Positions 37,085-47,900 of a DNA stretch of 64,000 nucleotides are shown piece by piece. Each line of letters begins with the position of its first letter. Position 1 is the stretch's first letter. Both the position numbers and the translations under genes were made by a program. The notes beneath the pieces were generated by a model that searched no databases, had not been told where the DNA came from, and saw only the letters and a list, made by a program, of their open reading frames with translations. The stretch is from Pelodera strongyloides (lineage: Eukaryota; Nematoda; Chromadorea; Rhabditida; Rhabditidae), in NCBI GenBank assembly GCA_036852015.1, contig JAANDG010000038.1, forward strand, positions 310,001 to 374,000, written 5' to 3'.

Positions 37085-39303
37085 GGAGAGAGAGAGAGAG
37101 GAGAGGGAAAAAAGCGAGACAGGGACAGAGACGGAGAAAGGAAGTTAATTGTTATGTTTTTCTTCAAATCATTTACGGCATGACGATAGAACAAGAACAT
37201 TGTTTTTGATGTAAGGAAGAGGAAGTAGGAGAACTAAAACTGTAGGAAATTCCGAAATATTTTTGTGGCTTGTTGACATTTTTGTGGGAATCCTGTTTAG
37301 ATAGTACAGTGTAAAAATAGCATATATCATAATAGGTTTATCATAATCTAAAGGAGGAAGTTCAGTTAAAGACCGGGTTGTCCAGTATACAAAACCATGT
37401 GCCATATCACTTTAAAGTCGTATGATAGCCGGTTTTGAAACGTATGCAAGCTGCTGTATTCCGATGTAGTGTATGCAAATTGCTGCGGCGCGATTATCAG
37501 ACCGTTCTTATTAAGTTGCATACAACACATGAGAATGCAGTTGCCCCAAGTACGCTTCAAAAACAGGCCTTTATATCTCTTTAAAGGGAATATGTAGGCA
37601 CTCAAAATGAGCAAAACAACTGCGAAACTAGAGTTTCCACACCAGACATGAATTTAAGTAGGCGACTGAATATGTAAATTCGAATATTCTCATTTGTATG
37701 CAAATATGTCGCTGTTGCAAGCTATATGCCGATGTATGCACACATATGCGAAAATTTTTGCTCCATCAGCACTGCCGTGTAAGCCAGGGGGTCAAGCAAC
37801 GCGTTTACTATGGAAAAGATGAACTTTGAAAATCATTTTCTTTTAAATGGGAAACTTTTAACAATTTTTGTTGTTGTTTCCTTAATGAGGAACACACATT
37901 CTATTAATACAGCTTAACTTCAAAAAGGGCATACATATTCCCTTTAACATTACCGCTTACTATTCCACTCCTTCCCTTTTCGGTAGTGATGTGGTGTTTC
38001 TGATCGAATCCTCATTTATCTCATCCTTCTGGTCCTTTACAGAACCACGTGTCATACCGCTTTAAAGTAAACTATTCATAATAATCAAAGAAAAAGTATA
38101 ATTACTCACTAATTGTGTATCTCTTTCAGTAGTGATGTGGTGTTCCTGATCGAGTCCTTCTTTATCTCCTCCTTCTGGTCAGCAATGGTCTCGTATTCCT
38201 CTCTTTCCGTTCTAAAATTATACGCCGTTTGGAAACCGCTCGACTATCGGTATACGGTAACGATGGGCAAATGTATTGGGATTATTGTACTCAGGTTTGT
38301 TATTATATAGTTTATTGATACGTAAGGCACCATAAAATGGGCAATAACATACAAAATTCAAAAAAAAAAAAAAAAAAAAAAAACCAATTGAGCTTAAATA
38401 TTGTCCTACTTTCACTTTTAGTGATAAGCAGATTTAGAATTTAGACAATAATATGTGTAGCTTGAAAATATTGTCAGTGGTACTATATCGGTAATAATTA
38501 TCGTCTAATTCTAATTGCTTTTTGAAAACAACGCATAATTAATTCCAGTTGGATAATGTTCATCATAATTAGTATGGTCACACTGGGAGTCACTGCCATA
38601 GTCAAGATCCCATATCTTGCAGAGTGGTCGGGGTAGGTGATTATTTATTACTTATTCTTTATTTCATAATTCCAAGAACGCTTAAACCGAAATACCGGCC
38701 GGTTTTTGAAACGCATCGTGGAGCACTGAATTATTACGCATTTATGCTAGTTTTCTCGAAGTTAGCTCGATTTTTGTATGATAATTTATGTTCATTTGCA
38801 TAGACTGCATAAGAATGCTGGTCTATGTGTTTCAAAAACCGGTCAGTATTTCGCTTTAAACCCTAAAACGTGCTCCGTAACCGTAGCATAGAGGAGTATA
38901 CATATATGTATACCTCACAAAACTTATTACTTTCAAATTTAAAACCGAATTCTGCAAAACCAAGAGGGTTATTTTGTTATAAATAATTAGATAAATACTG
39001 TTTCAGGTGTAAATCAGAAACATGTCTTCGTACAATGTACAGAATTCGTAATTTCTTCACAGTTTCTATCTACTCTTTCACGGTGGTCGTGTTTATAATA
39101 ACAGGTATTTATTTACGTGCATATGTACGTACAATTTAATAAGCTCGTGGAATGTTTATATTCCAATTCCTCTGCGGAAAAATGGCCACCTATGCTCGCA
39201 TTTTTTCTATGCACGCTGCCTATCACCCTATGTGAAATTAGCATACTGTAGTCAAATTTATAAAATGCGAAAGAATTTGCTTATAGTTAGGCTTTGAATA
39301 CAC

Positions 39304-39351
<48 letters not shown>

Positions 39352-41422
39352 AGAGACGCAGCGAAAGACAAAAAACAAAGCGAAAGAGAAGAGACACATG
39401 CAGAGAGAGACAGAGAGAGACAGAGAGAGAGAGAGAAGAGCAATAACATCTCTACATTCAGTTCTGGTGATCAATCGTGCACGTGCGAGGAGTAGCTCCC
39501 TCAGAAGCCGAGATAGTTCAACTGGTTCTGAAGGAGGCCGATGGAACAGTAGTAAGGGCTCAAGGTAAATATTACCCGAAAAGGGAAAATATAAAACTCC
39601 CAGTCTTTCCGTTAAAGCGGTATAGCACGTGGTGATGACTATAATGGGCAAGTTCTCATAGTATTATGTGATAATTTTGGCGCCTTTCCAGACATTCAGG
39701 CAGATAATGACACACAAGCTGCATACTATACATTATAGATAGGAATGCTGTGCTCCAGCGTAAATTTCAAAACCACATCTCATACCGCTTAAATAATTTT
39801 CCAAATATGGAGACAATTACTTGGTCGAGACAAAAAAACAGACAGAAAAACGTAACACTTTTTAAATAGAAAAAATATTTTAATTAATTTCAGGGACTCT
39901 GAACCTGAATGCGGTCCTCGTCGTGTGGCACGAAAAGGACTCAGGTAATTGCCCTGGCTATTAATTTCTTCTTAATTATTGACATGATAATTAGGATGAC
40001 AATGCATTGGTCTTGTCTAAACTAGTGAGGATTTCGAGAACTAGTAAACCATGTTAATTAATAGGGCCAGGGATAGAAAATGTATTATAGGGTTTGAGGT
40101 TCAGAAAAATATGAATAAAAGATTAACTCTAAGCTACCCAATCCCACTTCAGATTCCCAATGTGGAAGTTGGCGTTAGCCGTGGCTACATTTGCCTTGCT
40201 CCATTCCTTTTACGTTGCCTGGTGCGTCGGAATGCTCATCAACCAAAATCAGTGTTTCTTCCAAAGGAACTACGATGAAATGATGAAACTTCTCTCTTTC
40301 GTTCGTCTTTCGATGGTGTTCAGGATCATTGTGGACAATGTGATTTGCTTTGTCACTGATTATCAGGTAAGCAGAACAATTGGGCAATTACGAATATCGA
40401 TTAGCAATTTGTACCCTAGTAATAGGTCCCTAGTAATATTGGTCCCAAGCAAGTAAGTACGCTCGCGTTGTGAAGGTAGGCCTTAGGGATCTCTTTGGTT
40501 CTTTCTTTGTAGTGTTTGTTAACCAATAAAGTTTTTATAACCCATTATTATTATTAGATTTCGTTAAATATCGTTAAAAAATTAAAAAATAAATATTGTT
40601 TACATTATACTAACCAGAACGTTACATAATAGCCTACACACGTTCTGTGAAATTTTATAGTTTATTTTAGTGTATTTTTAAATCGTTTACGCTACCAAAG
40701 CTTGTCCTTTTATACATACTCAATACAGTTTCAAAGCGTATAACTTGTTCCCCTGAGTTGTAGGGTAGGCTGGTAGGCAACGCAATGTTTAATGATGACA
40801 TTATCGTTTATTTATTTGCTACTTAATATTTAGCTTCGAAATATTTTCTTCGAAATGTGGGATTCAAGTAGACGAAAGGTGTCTTCGGTTTTCGGAAGTT
40901 CACAACAAAGCAGTATCAAACACGAGGAACAGAGGGAAAGAGACTCATCAAGTACGTGTAAGTTGCTTTACTTATTAGAAATAAACAGCCTCATGGGCAA
41001 TTTAATTTAAAACAGTATTACATCCGCGTTTTGAAACGCATGACTGACAACTGACAACTGCATTCCTATATGCTCGAATTGCGCTCGAATTTGGCTCGAT
41101 TTTTTTTATTCTGATCATACTCAGTTGTCAGTTGCATATGACGCACGGGAAGTCATCCAAAGACAGTTTCAAAATCCGACTGTTGGCTGGGTGTGTAGAA
41201 ACTTTTTTTTGGAATTATCAGCACTCTAAAAGGACCCCCGGCGATTTTGCACCCCTTCGCGCACACCTGGGGCACAAATGGCACGCCACCCAGAGTGAGC
41301 AAAACATACAATCTCTGCTAGTCAATAATTTATTAACTAGTCATTTTCCAGATGTTCCGAGTGCAACTTCACCCGTTGAATCGGTGTGTGCAACTGATAA
41401 TGGAAAAGTATTTCCAGCGTAA
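25355..41422 (+). CDS. Rhodopsin-like seven-transmembrane receptor
   Basis: Firm exons: 36789-37027, 38130-38294, 38549-38632, 39007-39104, 39462-39564, 39894-39944, 40153-40366, 40834-40957, 41352-41422. They encode TM1 (IIIALLIFVCLFLV), TM2 with NRGIGDEI, TM3 ending AVWKPLDYR, TM4, an outer loop with two Cys, TM5, a Ser/Arg-rich third inner loop, TM6, TM7 (IIVDNVICFVTDYQ), a helix-8-like RNIFFEMWD and a Ser-rich tail. Probable upstream exons 25355-25405 (signal peptide MVALPRICWLLFFAIIQ), 26596-26676, 27570-27647 and 34955-35035 are all phase 0 and would give a soluble N-terminal segment of about 97 residues, for about 479 aa in total. A chemosensory or peptide receptor at the plasma membrane is likely; the subfamily and ligand are unknown. 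The upstream exons could be a separate gene. Confidence 0.72.
26341..26521. mobile_element. TTAAAGCGAAATACCGG MITE
   Basis: Both inverted ends are present with substitutions (TTAAGGCGAAGTACCGGCC on the left, TTTCGCTTTAA on the right), 181 bp. Confidence 0.75.
26717..27193. mobile_element. Near-perfect foldback element of about 477 bp
   Basis: Two arms of about 220 bp are almost exact inverted copies around a short loop near 26944-26974. The outer ends are AAGGGATGGGCTCACTAC and GTAGTGAGCCCATCCCT. TTAA precedes the left end only. The right terminal 44 bp is repeated directly just downstream (27210-27253). The arms contain no open frame of note. Confidence 0.85.
27272..27455. mobile_element. 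TTAAAGCGAAATACCGG MITE, left end altered
   Basis: GTGAAATACCGGCCGGAC on the left and CCGGCCAGTATTTCGC on the right, with TTCGCTTTAA. It sits directly next to the 26.7 kb foldback element. Confidence 0.7.
32411..33321. mobile_element. Inverted-repeat element built of CCGAGATG units
   Basis: Ends GAGGCCGTATTTTAA and TTAAAATACGGCCTC are perfect inverted copies. Inside each end CATCTCGGAATCGTTTCGG is also inverted. Both flanks hold many copies of TTCCGAGATG with spacers. The middle, about 500 bp, is AT-rich with no transposase-like frame. No clear target duplication is visible. It lies in the long intron proposed for the receptor. Confidence 0.75.
33481..33757. mobile_element. TGGGGTCT-ended MITE
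   Basis: Ends TGGGGTCTCGATGTATGGC and its inverted copy (GCCATACATTGAGACCCCA) are 277 bp apart. The inner sequence includes a second partial inverted stretch (GCAAAAATTAACG region). It is non-coding. Confidence 0.75.
34309..34490. repeat. CT/TATA microsatellite
   Basis: Long CTCTCT and TCTCTG tract with an internal TATATATATA run. Confidence 0.9.
37037..37101. repeat. GA microsatellite
   Basis: About 65 bp of nearly pure GA just inside an intron of the receptor gene, a few bases beyond the donor at 37028. Confidence 0.95.
37412..37584. mobile_element. TTAAAGCGGTATAAC-family MITE
   Basis: Ends TTAAAGTCGTATGATAGCC and GGCCTTTATATCTCTTTAA bound 173 bp, with TTTTGAAACG-like inner motifs as in other copies. 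It is intronic in the receptor gene. Confidence 0.65.
37984..38033 (+). pseudogene. Duplicated fragment of a receptor exon
   Basis: About 50 bp match the start of the real exon at 38130 (TAGTGATGTGGTGTT onward, through TTCTGGTC) with about five mismatches. The reading frame is kept over this span, but the acceptor AG is changed (TTTTCGG instead of TTTCAG) and the match ends early. It looks like a small tandem duplication that is no longer spliced. Confidence 0.7.
38361..38384. repeat. Poly-A run
   Basis: A run of about 24 A in an intron of the receptor gene. Confidence 0.9.
38682..38859. mobile_element. TTAAAGCGAAATACCGG MITE
   Basis: Ends TTAAACCGAAATACCGGCC and GTCAGTATTTCGCTTTAA, 178 bp, in a receptor intron. 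Confidence 0.8.
39306..39350. repeat. GA microsatellite
   Basis: About 45 bp of pure GA in a receptor intron, followed by GACAGAGAGA units up to about 39436. Confidence 0.95.
39612..39792. mobile_element. TTAAAGCGGTATAAC-family MITE
   Basis: Ends TTAAAGCGGTATAGCACGTG and TCATACCGCTTAA bound 181 bp in a receptor intron. Confidence 0.7.
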
Positions 41423-41478
41423 TGTTTCATTATGTTTGATGTTATCTATTTATTAAGTTACTTACGTTAGTTTAGTTC

Positions 41479-41659
41479 TTAAAGCGAAATACGGCCGGTT
41501 TTTGAAAGACATCGTGGACAATTGAACCCTTATGTATTTATGCTAATTTGCGCGAATTTATCTCGATTTTTTATTCTAATTTATGCTCATTTGCATAAGC
41601 TGCACAAGAATGCTGGGATAGTTGATGGGTTTCAAAAACCGGCCGGAATTTCGCTTTAA
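41479..41659. mobile_element. TTAAAGCGAAATACCGG MITE between convergent genes
   Basis: Full-length copy with both TTAA ends. It lies between the receptor stop (41422, plus strand) and the end of the first gba gene (41983, minus strand). Confidence 0.8.
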
Positions 41660-41846
41660 AGTTTTGCCTTTGATGTGGTTATTTTGGTGCCTCCTTATAC
41701 ATGTATTATTTTTTCTTGCCTTGCAGTTCATTTTTGTATTCAATTTTGGTGGGTAATCGCGTGTAGTTTCAGATATGTTTTTATTGTATTTTATTTTATT
41801 TTAATTTTTTATTAGAACATCTATATTTTAAAATGTGCATAATCAT

Positions 41847-41852
41847 TTTATT
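41847..41852 (-). terminator. Candidate polyadenylation signal of the first gba gene
   Basis: TTTATT on the plus strand is AATAAA on the minus strand, about 130 bp beyond the stop codon at 41983. Confidence 0.5.
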
Positions 41853-41982
41853 ACAAGTACAGATCTTTCGGTTTCAGTATTATTCTTGAGAACTTTTTAC
41901 GACTTTAGAAATTGCTTTTTTGACGAAATGACAGCTCCCCCGGCTATACAACATGTAATATGGCAGTTAACATTATCAAATT

Positions 41983-44900
41983 TTACATATTGTAAATGAC
42001 GGTTAGAATGGATTTTGGTTCCAAATGTACATTGGCAAACTTTTTCGGATTTGCATGATCTTGTATGGAATAATCCAGTGTTTTGTCCTCGTTTCGGTTC
42101 ATCAAAACAAGAACTCGCTGCTTGCCGTCCGGGGAGACGAATGCGATACCTACATTGTATATATTTATTAATTAGCTTCTATGTTATTCGCTGTTAAATT
42201 AAGTTAAAGTTGAGTTAAAGTTCGTGAATACTATTCGCTAGCTAGATAGCTTTTACGTGTATTATTGGTTCACATTTTGTACATTACTATCATTATTATA
42301 TACTGTATGAAATAAACATTAAAAATGAAACTTGTGAAAATTAGCACCAAAACTTCTCAATAAAATGAATCTGGCTTACAATTATTAGGCTTAGGATTAG
42401 GCTTAGGCTTAGGCTTTCTTCTGTTTGTTTAAAGCAGTAATTTACCTTTCATAAACTCATTTCCGCCCGGTATTTCAATGTCGACACGAGTGTAACCGGG
42501 ATGAATAAACTTGCTGAATTATAAATATCAAACCATGAAAACTTTTTGTTGTGTAATTTTTTATTGGCGCTCTGAAAAGGAATTGATTGTGCGCGGCGCC
42601 ACAACCGTGCGCCTCTCTTTCGTCGCTTAAAGGGTCAGGCCCATTTCAAATGACCCCTATCTTTGATGATTCCATCTGATTCTCCATGTCAAATATAGTA
42701 GGATGCAATATTTTTCTAATTTTCAAGCGCAAAATTCACGCAGTATTCATAGATTTTCCCCTGCCAGTCATACCCAACTATTTACCGCATTTGTCACGCC
42801 CCTTCGCGCTAATTGGGTACTATGCTCTATTGGGCGTGGCAACTGCGATATCGGCCAATCAGCGCGAATGGGCGTGACAACTGCGATGGATAGCTGTGTA
42901 TGACTGCTCACGGTAAATTGCTGAATAATGAGTGATTTTTGCGCTTGAAAATTAGAAAATTATTGCATCCTACTATATTTGACATGGAGAATCAGGTGGA
43001 ATCATCAAAGATAGGGGTCATTTAAAATGGGCCTGACCTTTTAACCATTTCTCGTTATGGTACCGCTGCGCACCGCCCGAGTTTTTGAGATGTTTTTATA
43101 AATTGTCAATCTACTGCACTCCATTTGCAACCGTTTTTTTTTCAACCTTTTAAAAAATAAAAACCATCAACATTTTTTAGGAACATGGCCTTGGTAGTAC
43201 AGCGAAATGAGAAGTGTTTCAATCTAAGGTTATTAGGAATGGTAAATTCCTAACTGTATACTTCGTTAAAATTCATTAGTTTGGTTTTAGGGTGAAAAAT
43301 GTTGCAATGGCCTTGCAAATAGCTAATTATCGATGTTATCCATAAGATACACGCATGTCGTAGTTTTAATTGTGCCGCCTGTGAGATGTATAGTTCCTTT
43401 TGTGCTAACTATAAAATACATAAACCTTATAAGCCTCACCTAAAATGTCCCATGGCGTAGAACATTGGTTGTTTGATGAATTCATCAGCAGTAGCGTTGA
43501 CTAGTATGGGAGAGTCGACCCAGTTCTTTGCGTAGTTTGGACCTCCCTAAAATTGATATTAAAGAGGTACGGCACGTGGTTTATGTCAGGTTAGTATCGC
43601 ATCGCGCCTGGAATGTCATCATATCCAATCAGATTTCAGAGCTTACTTTCTTTATAAAGATAAAGATCCCGTAAGATCAATCGAATCCGCGGAAACGGTG
43701 CTCGTTTTCTTGCAGAGAAAGATAGCATGCCACTCACTACTTATGTTCCTTCCGTTATGCTTATGCTTATTCATACTGTATTCATATACATACTGTTTTA
43801 ATTTGTACTTTAATTGTAGTTTATGAAGTTTTATATTCAAACGTGTTTCCTATAGTTTTCTACAGCACGCGCCGCATGCGTCAAGACCACGGAAAGTGCG
43901 CCTACCTCCCTCCGCAAAGTACGTGCACGTATGGGCTAAAAAAAAATAGAAAAAATAGAAACAACTCGATACAAGAAACTCACAATTGTATCGAGCACAA
44001 TGTTCCAGTCAACCCAACCAGTGACGCCGTGCAGAAGATTCTGAAAAGTCAATAAAGTGTACTGAAAGTTAAATCTTAAATTGAAAAATCTTGGTCTGTT
44101 ACCTATTAAATAAACTCCCACCGTGACTATATCAAAGGCGTAAAGGTCTCCACGATCCCAGCTTCCCGGGCGAGGAGAACCATCACCGGGAAGGTAGCCG
44201 GTGCATGCCTGAGAAGTATAAAGCGGTATATCATGTGGATTGTGAAACGAATACCGCATCCACTGCATTCGTACGCATTATACGCTGACTTCTGGCCCAT
44301 CTGCGTACTTCAGATACAGAAAGGGCCACAATTTCACGCATTACATGGAAACACAGCTATCCGGCATACATTTCATAGACCATGCTTCCTCGCAGAAGAG
44401 TTCATTATTGCCAGAGTTACCTAGCAACCTAGCTACCATTGTTTACAGCTTAGGTTGGTGCGCCCTGCCGCGACGGAGACGAACTTGTAACCTTTTACTG
44501 GGTAACTATACATATCTTCGACCTCTTGTACGGTACTTATGTAGTTGTGGGCTGGATGGATTAGCGGTTACAATCAAGAGGTCGGGGTTCGATCCCGGCT
44601 AGGTGCCGACTGGTTTTGATTGTTATGGAGCCAAGTAAAGTGAATCAACTAACCTCTGTGTACAACAAAAAGTGATCCGGATATAAGTCATACGTTTCCT
44701 GGACGACCGTTTCCGGAATGAGCCAGTCCTCGTACCTGAAACATGTTAAATGTAAATCATAAGGTAAAAACTTACATGTTATTTAACATTATGCAATATA
44801 AGGCCGGATTTTTGAAACCCACCATGGGACAACTGCATTCCCACCTGCGCCTCTTCTCCTTTATATAATAAGAAAACCTTTGAAGAGCTTTGAATTCTCT

Positions 44901-47900
44901 GGAACAAGCTTGTATCCCTCCTGGCCCTAGCGATCCCTCCTGGCCCTAGCCAGGAGTCGAGCAATTTGTCATCTGGAACTCGTCGCCTACTGCTCAGGAC
45001 CTCTGCGGAACATGTCATAAGCAAACATTGAACCCGTGTTTTCACCCTTGAATAAAGGTGCACGCTCTTGAAGCGTAAAACAAATTTAAAATTTGTATCT
45101 AAACGTACCAATGAAATGCCAGTCCAGAAACGTATTGCGCAGCCTCCGCATCAGATAGAACCTAAAACAACGATACTTATCAAAAAAGTCTCTGGTAGTC
45201 TCACTTACAATTAGCCCAATTGTTAGCTGCATCATATTATAGTATAGTATATTATATTATAATATATTATAATATATTATAATATATTATAGTGTAGCTG
45301 CATCATATTATAGTGTACATCATATTATGCCTTAGAAAGACCACAGAGACCAAATATAATGCGCATGTATACATACAACAAACTCGCCCGTGGTTTTACG
45401 CAACTTCGGTTACAGCTTTCAGCTATATGGATTTGCATAACGACCGAGAAAGTTCGAGCATCGAGCTCCGAGCCGCTAATTTCAGGAATAGTAAAAACAT
45501 ACCGTCTCTGCCCACGATGGCCATATATATCTCTGGTCGTCCCCGATCATAATCTTAATATCTTTCGTGATATTTGACGAGCGAAGCGTGGGACCGAGAT
45601 GGTACTTGATGAAGTCTCTAAAGTAAAAATAGAACTACTCTTGTGACAGCTGTGCCGCGCGCATAAAGCGGGAAAGGGCGAGCACCGAGGGCATGACGCT
45701 ATGAACTGGAATTACATGTGAGTCCTCACTGTTTGTTATGCAGCTTAGCCTGTGTTTTAAACCAGTAAAGCGGCATGACGGCTTGTTTTTGACACCAATT
45801 CTGGCTGCTGTATTCCCATGTAGTGAATGCAGAGAACCAAGAGATTCTGCGCGATTTTTCTGCGCGACCAAATTCATTTGCGAACATTCGTTTTGTATTT
45901 GTGCAACATACTTTTCAGAAACGGGCGTTATATAACGTTAAAATATCGCACCTCTGCATCTCCGCGTCAAAGAACATGGCTTGCCACCCATAGTTGGGAA
46001 TACCCCCGGCAGAGGGCTCATTACCGGGAGTCACACCCCAGAAATCAATCCCTTCTTTGTGGTATTCTTCGAAGAATCTAAAATACTATTTCATGGCTTA
46101 CTGCTTAAGACATCCAAAACATCCAAAAACATCCGGTGACATCTCGGACATCCAGAAACATCTGAAAACATCCCGGACATCTGTAAACATCCCGTACATC
46201 CAAAATACTCTGACATCCAGTAGTAATTCAAAATAAAAGTCATTTTTGGACATGAACTGCATTAATAATAAGACACTTTTTTACGGAGAGCATTTGGTGA
46301 CGAGGTAGGCGTAGGCTAGTGATAGTTTTTCCTGGTCGGAAACTTTCAATTTTCTTGCGATATGTCAGATAACGCGCATCGAGCAGCTTCGACGGTCACT
46401 CCAAACGGTTAATTTGAGGTAATGGTGCACTTTCGCGCATAATTAAACGACAGTGTAAAACATCTGCCCTGGTCAGCAATGGTCGAACACGCACCATACC
46501 TTTACGAAAAGCAGACAATAACCCGAATAACCGCTTCACGAACCAAACAAATAAAAATAACAAGAATGATCATCATCCACGCATTGGAACATGGCCAGAT
46601 GTCACGGATGTTTTTTGGATGTGCAGGGTGTCTTGGATGTCTATGGATGTTTTGGATGTCACGGATGTTTGTGGATGTCAGAGATGTTTTTGGATGTTTT
46701 AGATGTCTTAAGCAGTAAGCCCTATTTCATTCCCTTTATTATTATGTCTATCTATTTATTCTCTCTCTCTCTCTCTCTCTTTCTACGCAAATTTTGACTT
46801 CCCTTTCCTACGTACCTTTTGTAGTAATTTGCCCATGTCTTGTAGTATTCTCCTTTCACATCACCCTTGAGCTGACCAGGACCCTGAATTGCGAGTTCAC
46901 TATCACATACAAACATTTTACTCGATGTGGCCATCCTAACTCTCTCAAGCCCTTTCTATGGTTCTTCTCTATCGCCCTTTCTCCCAAGCCTCGCATTATC
47001 TCGCTCGCTCTCTCACTCTCTCTCTCTCCTTCTCTCTCTCTCTTTCCTGTGCAGTATAATAAGACAGCTAAAACCTTCCTTACCGTCATGTTTCCAGAAT
47101 CCTTCATCCATCCCGGAGCACTCCAAGCAGTTGTGTACAACATGAGATCTGCACCATACGCTTCCACCAATTGACGGGCTTGACGAACGAAAGGCAACTG
47201 AAAGAAAAGTATTGATATAGTCTGGGTGTCTGTTAATAATTGCACTCTTCGTGTTCCACGCTAAACCTTGTGGAATAGTGGAATAGGATAGTTGACTCTG
47301 ACGGACTCCCTGTGCAAACGTGTCGAGCTTGTAGGTGTTCGAGCGTGGTGTCACGTCTGATTACAATGAAAGTTACATAGTGACAGAGAGAGAGAGAGAG
47401 AGAGAGAAGGAATAGAGAAATAAAGAATAGAGAGAGAAGAGAACAGAGAAAGAGAGAACAGTAGTTTCTCTAAACCTCACCCTGTAATCATAATCCTCGC
47501 TTGTCAAACTAAAATGCACCAAGTCCATATCTCCCTCAACATCGTCGTATGAATATGCATGTGTGGAACAATCTGTCGACGCTATCGGAATACGGGTCAA
47601 GCGGTATTGAAGACCTAAACTAGGAACTTCATGATTATTAGAATCGATTATTGATTGCCGAAGGAAAAGGCAAGTAAATTTTTCAAAACTGGTCCTTCTT
47701 ACAACTTAAAGGGATCGGTTCACCTTAAATTGTGTCTGTTTTTTTTGTTTCTTTATTTTCTATAAGGGATAATAAAAATTTGGAATACAAAAAGTAGTGT
47801 TCTATTTCAATACTCACGGAGATATTACGTGATAAAGTGGTGGATTGATAGGTCCAAAATGGCAAAGGGTAATTGTCTCTAAGGCAGGACAATTACCCTT

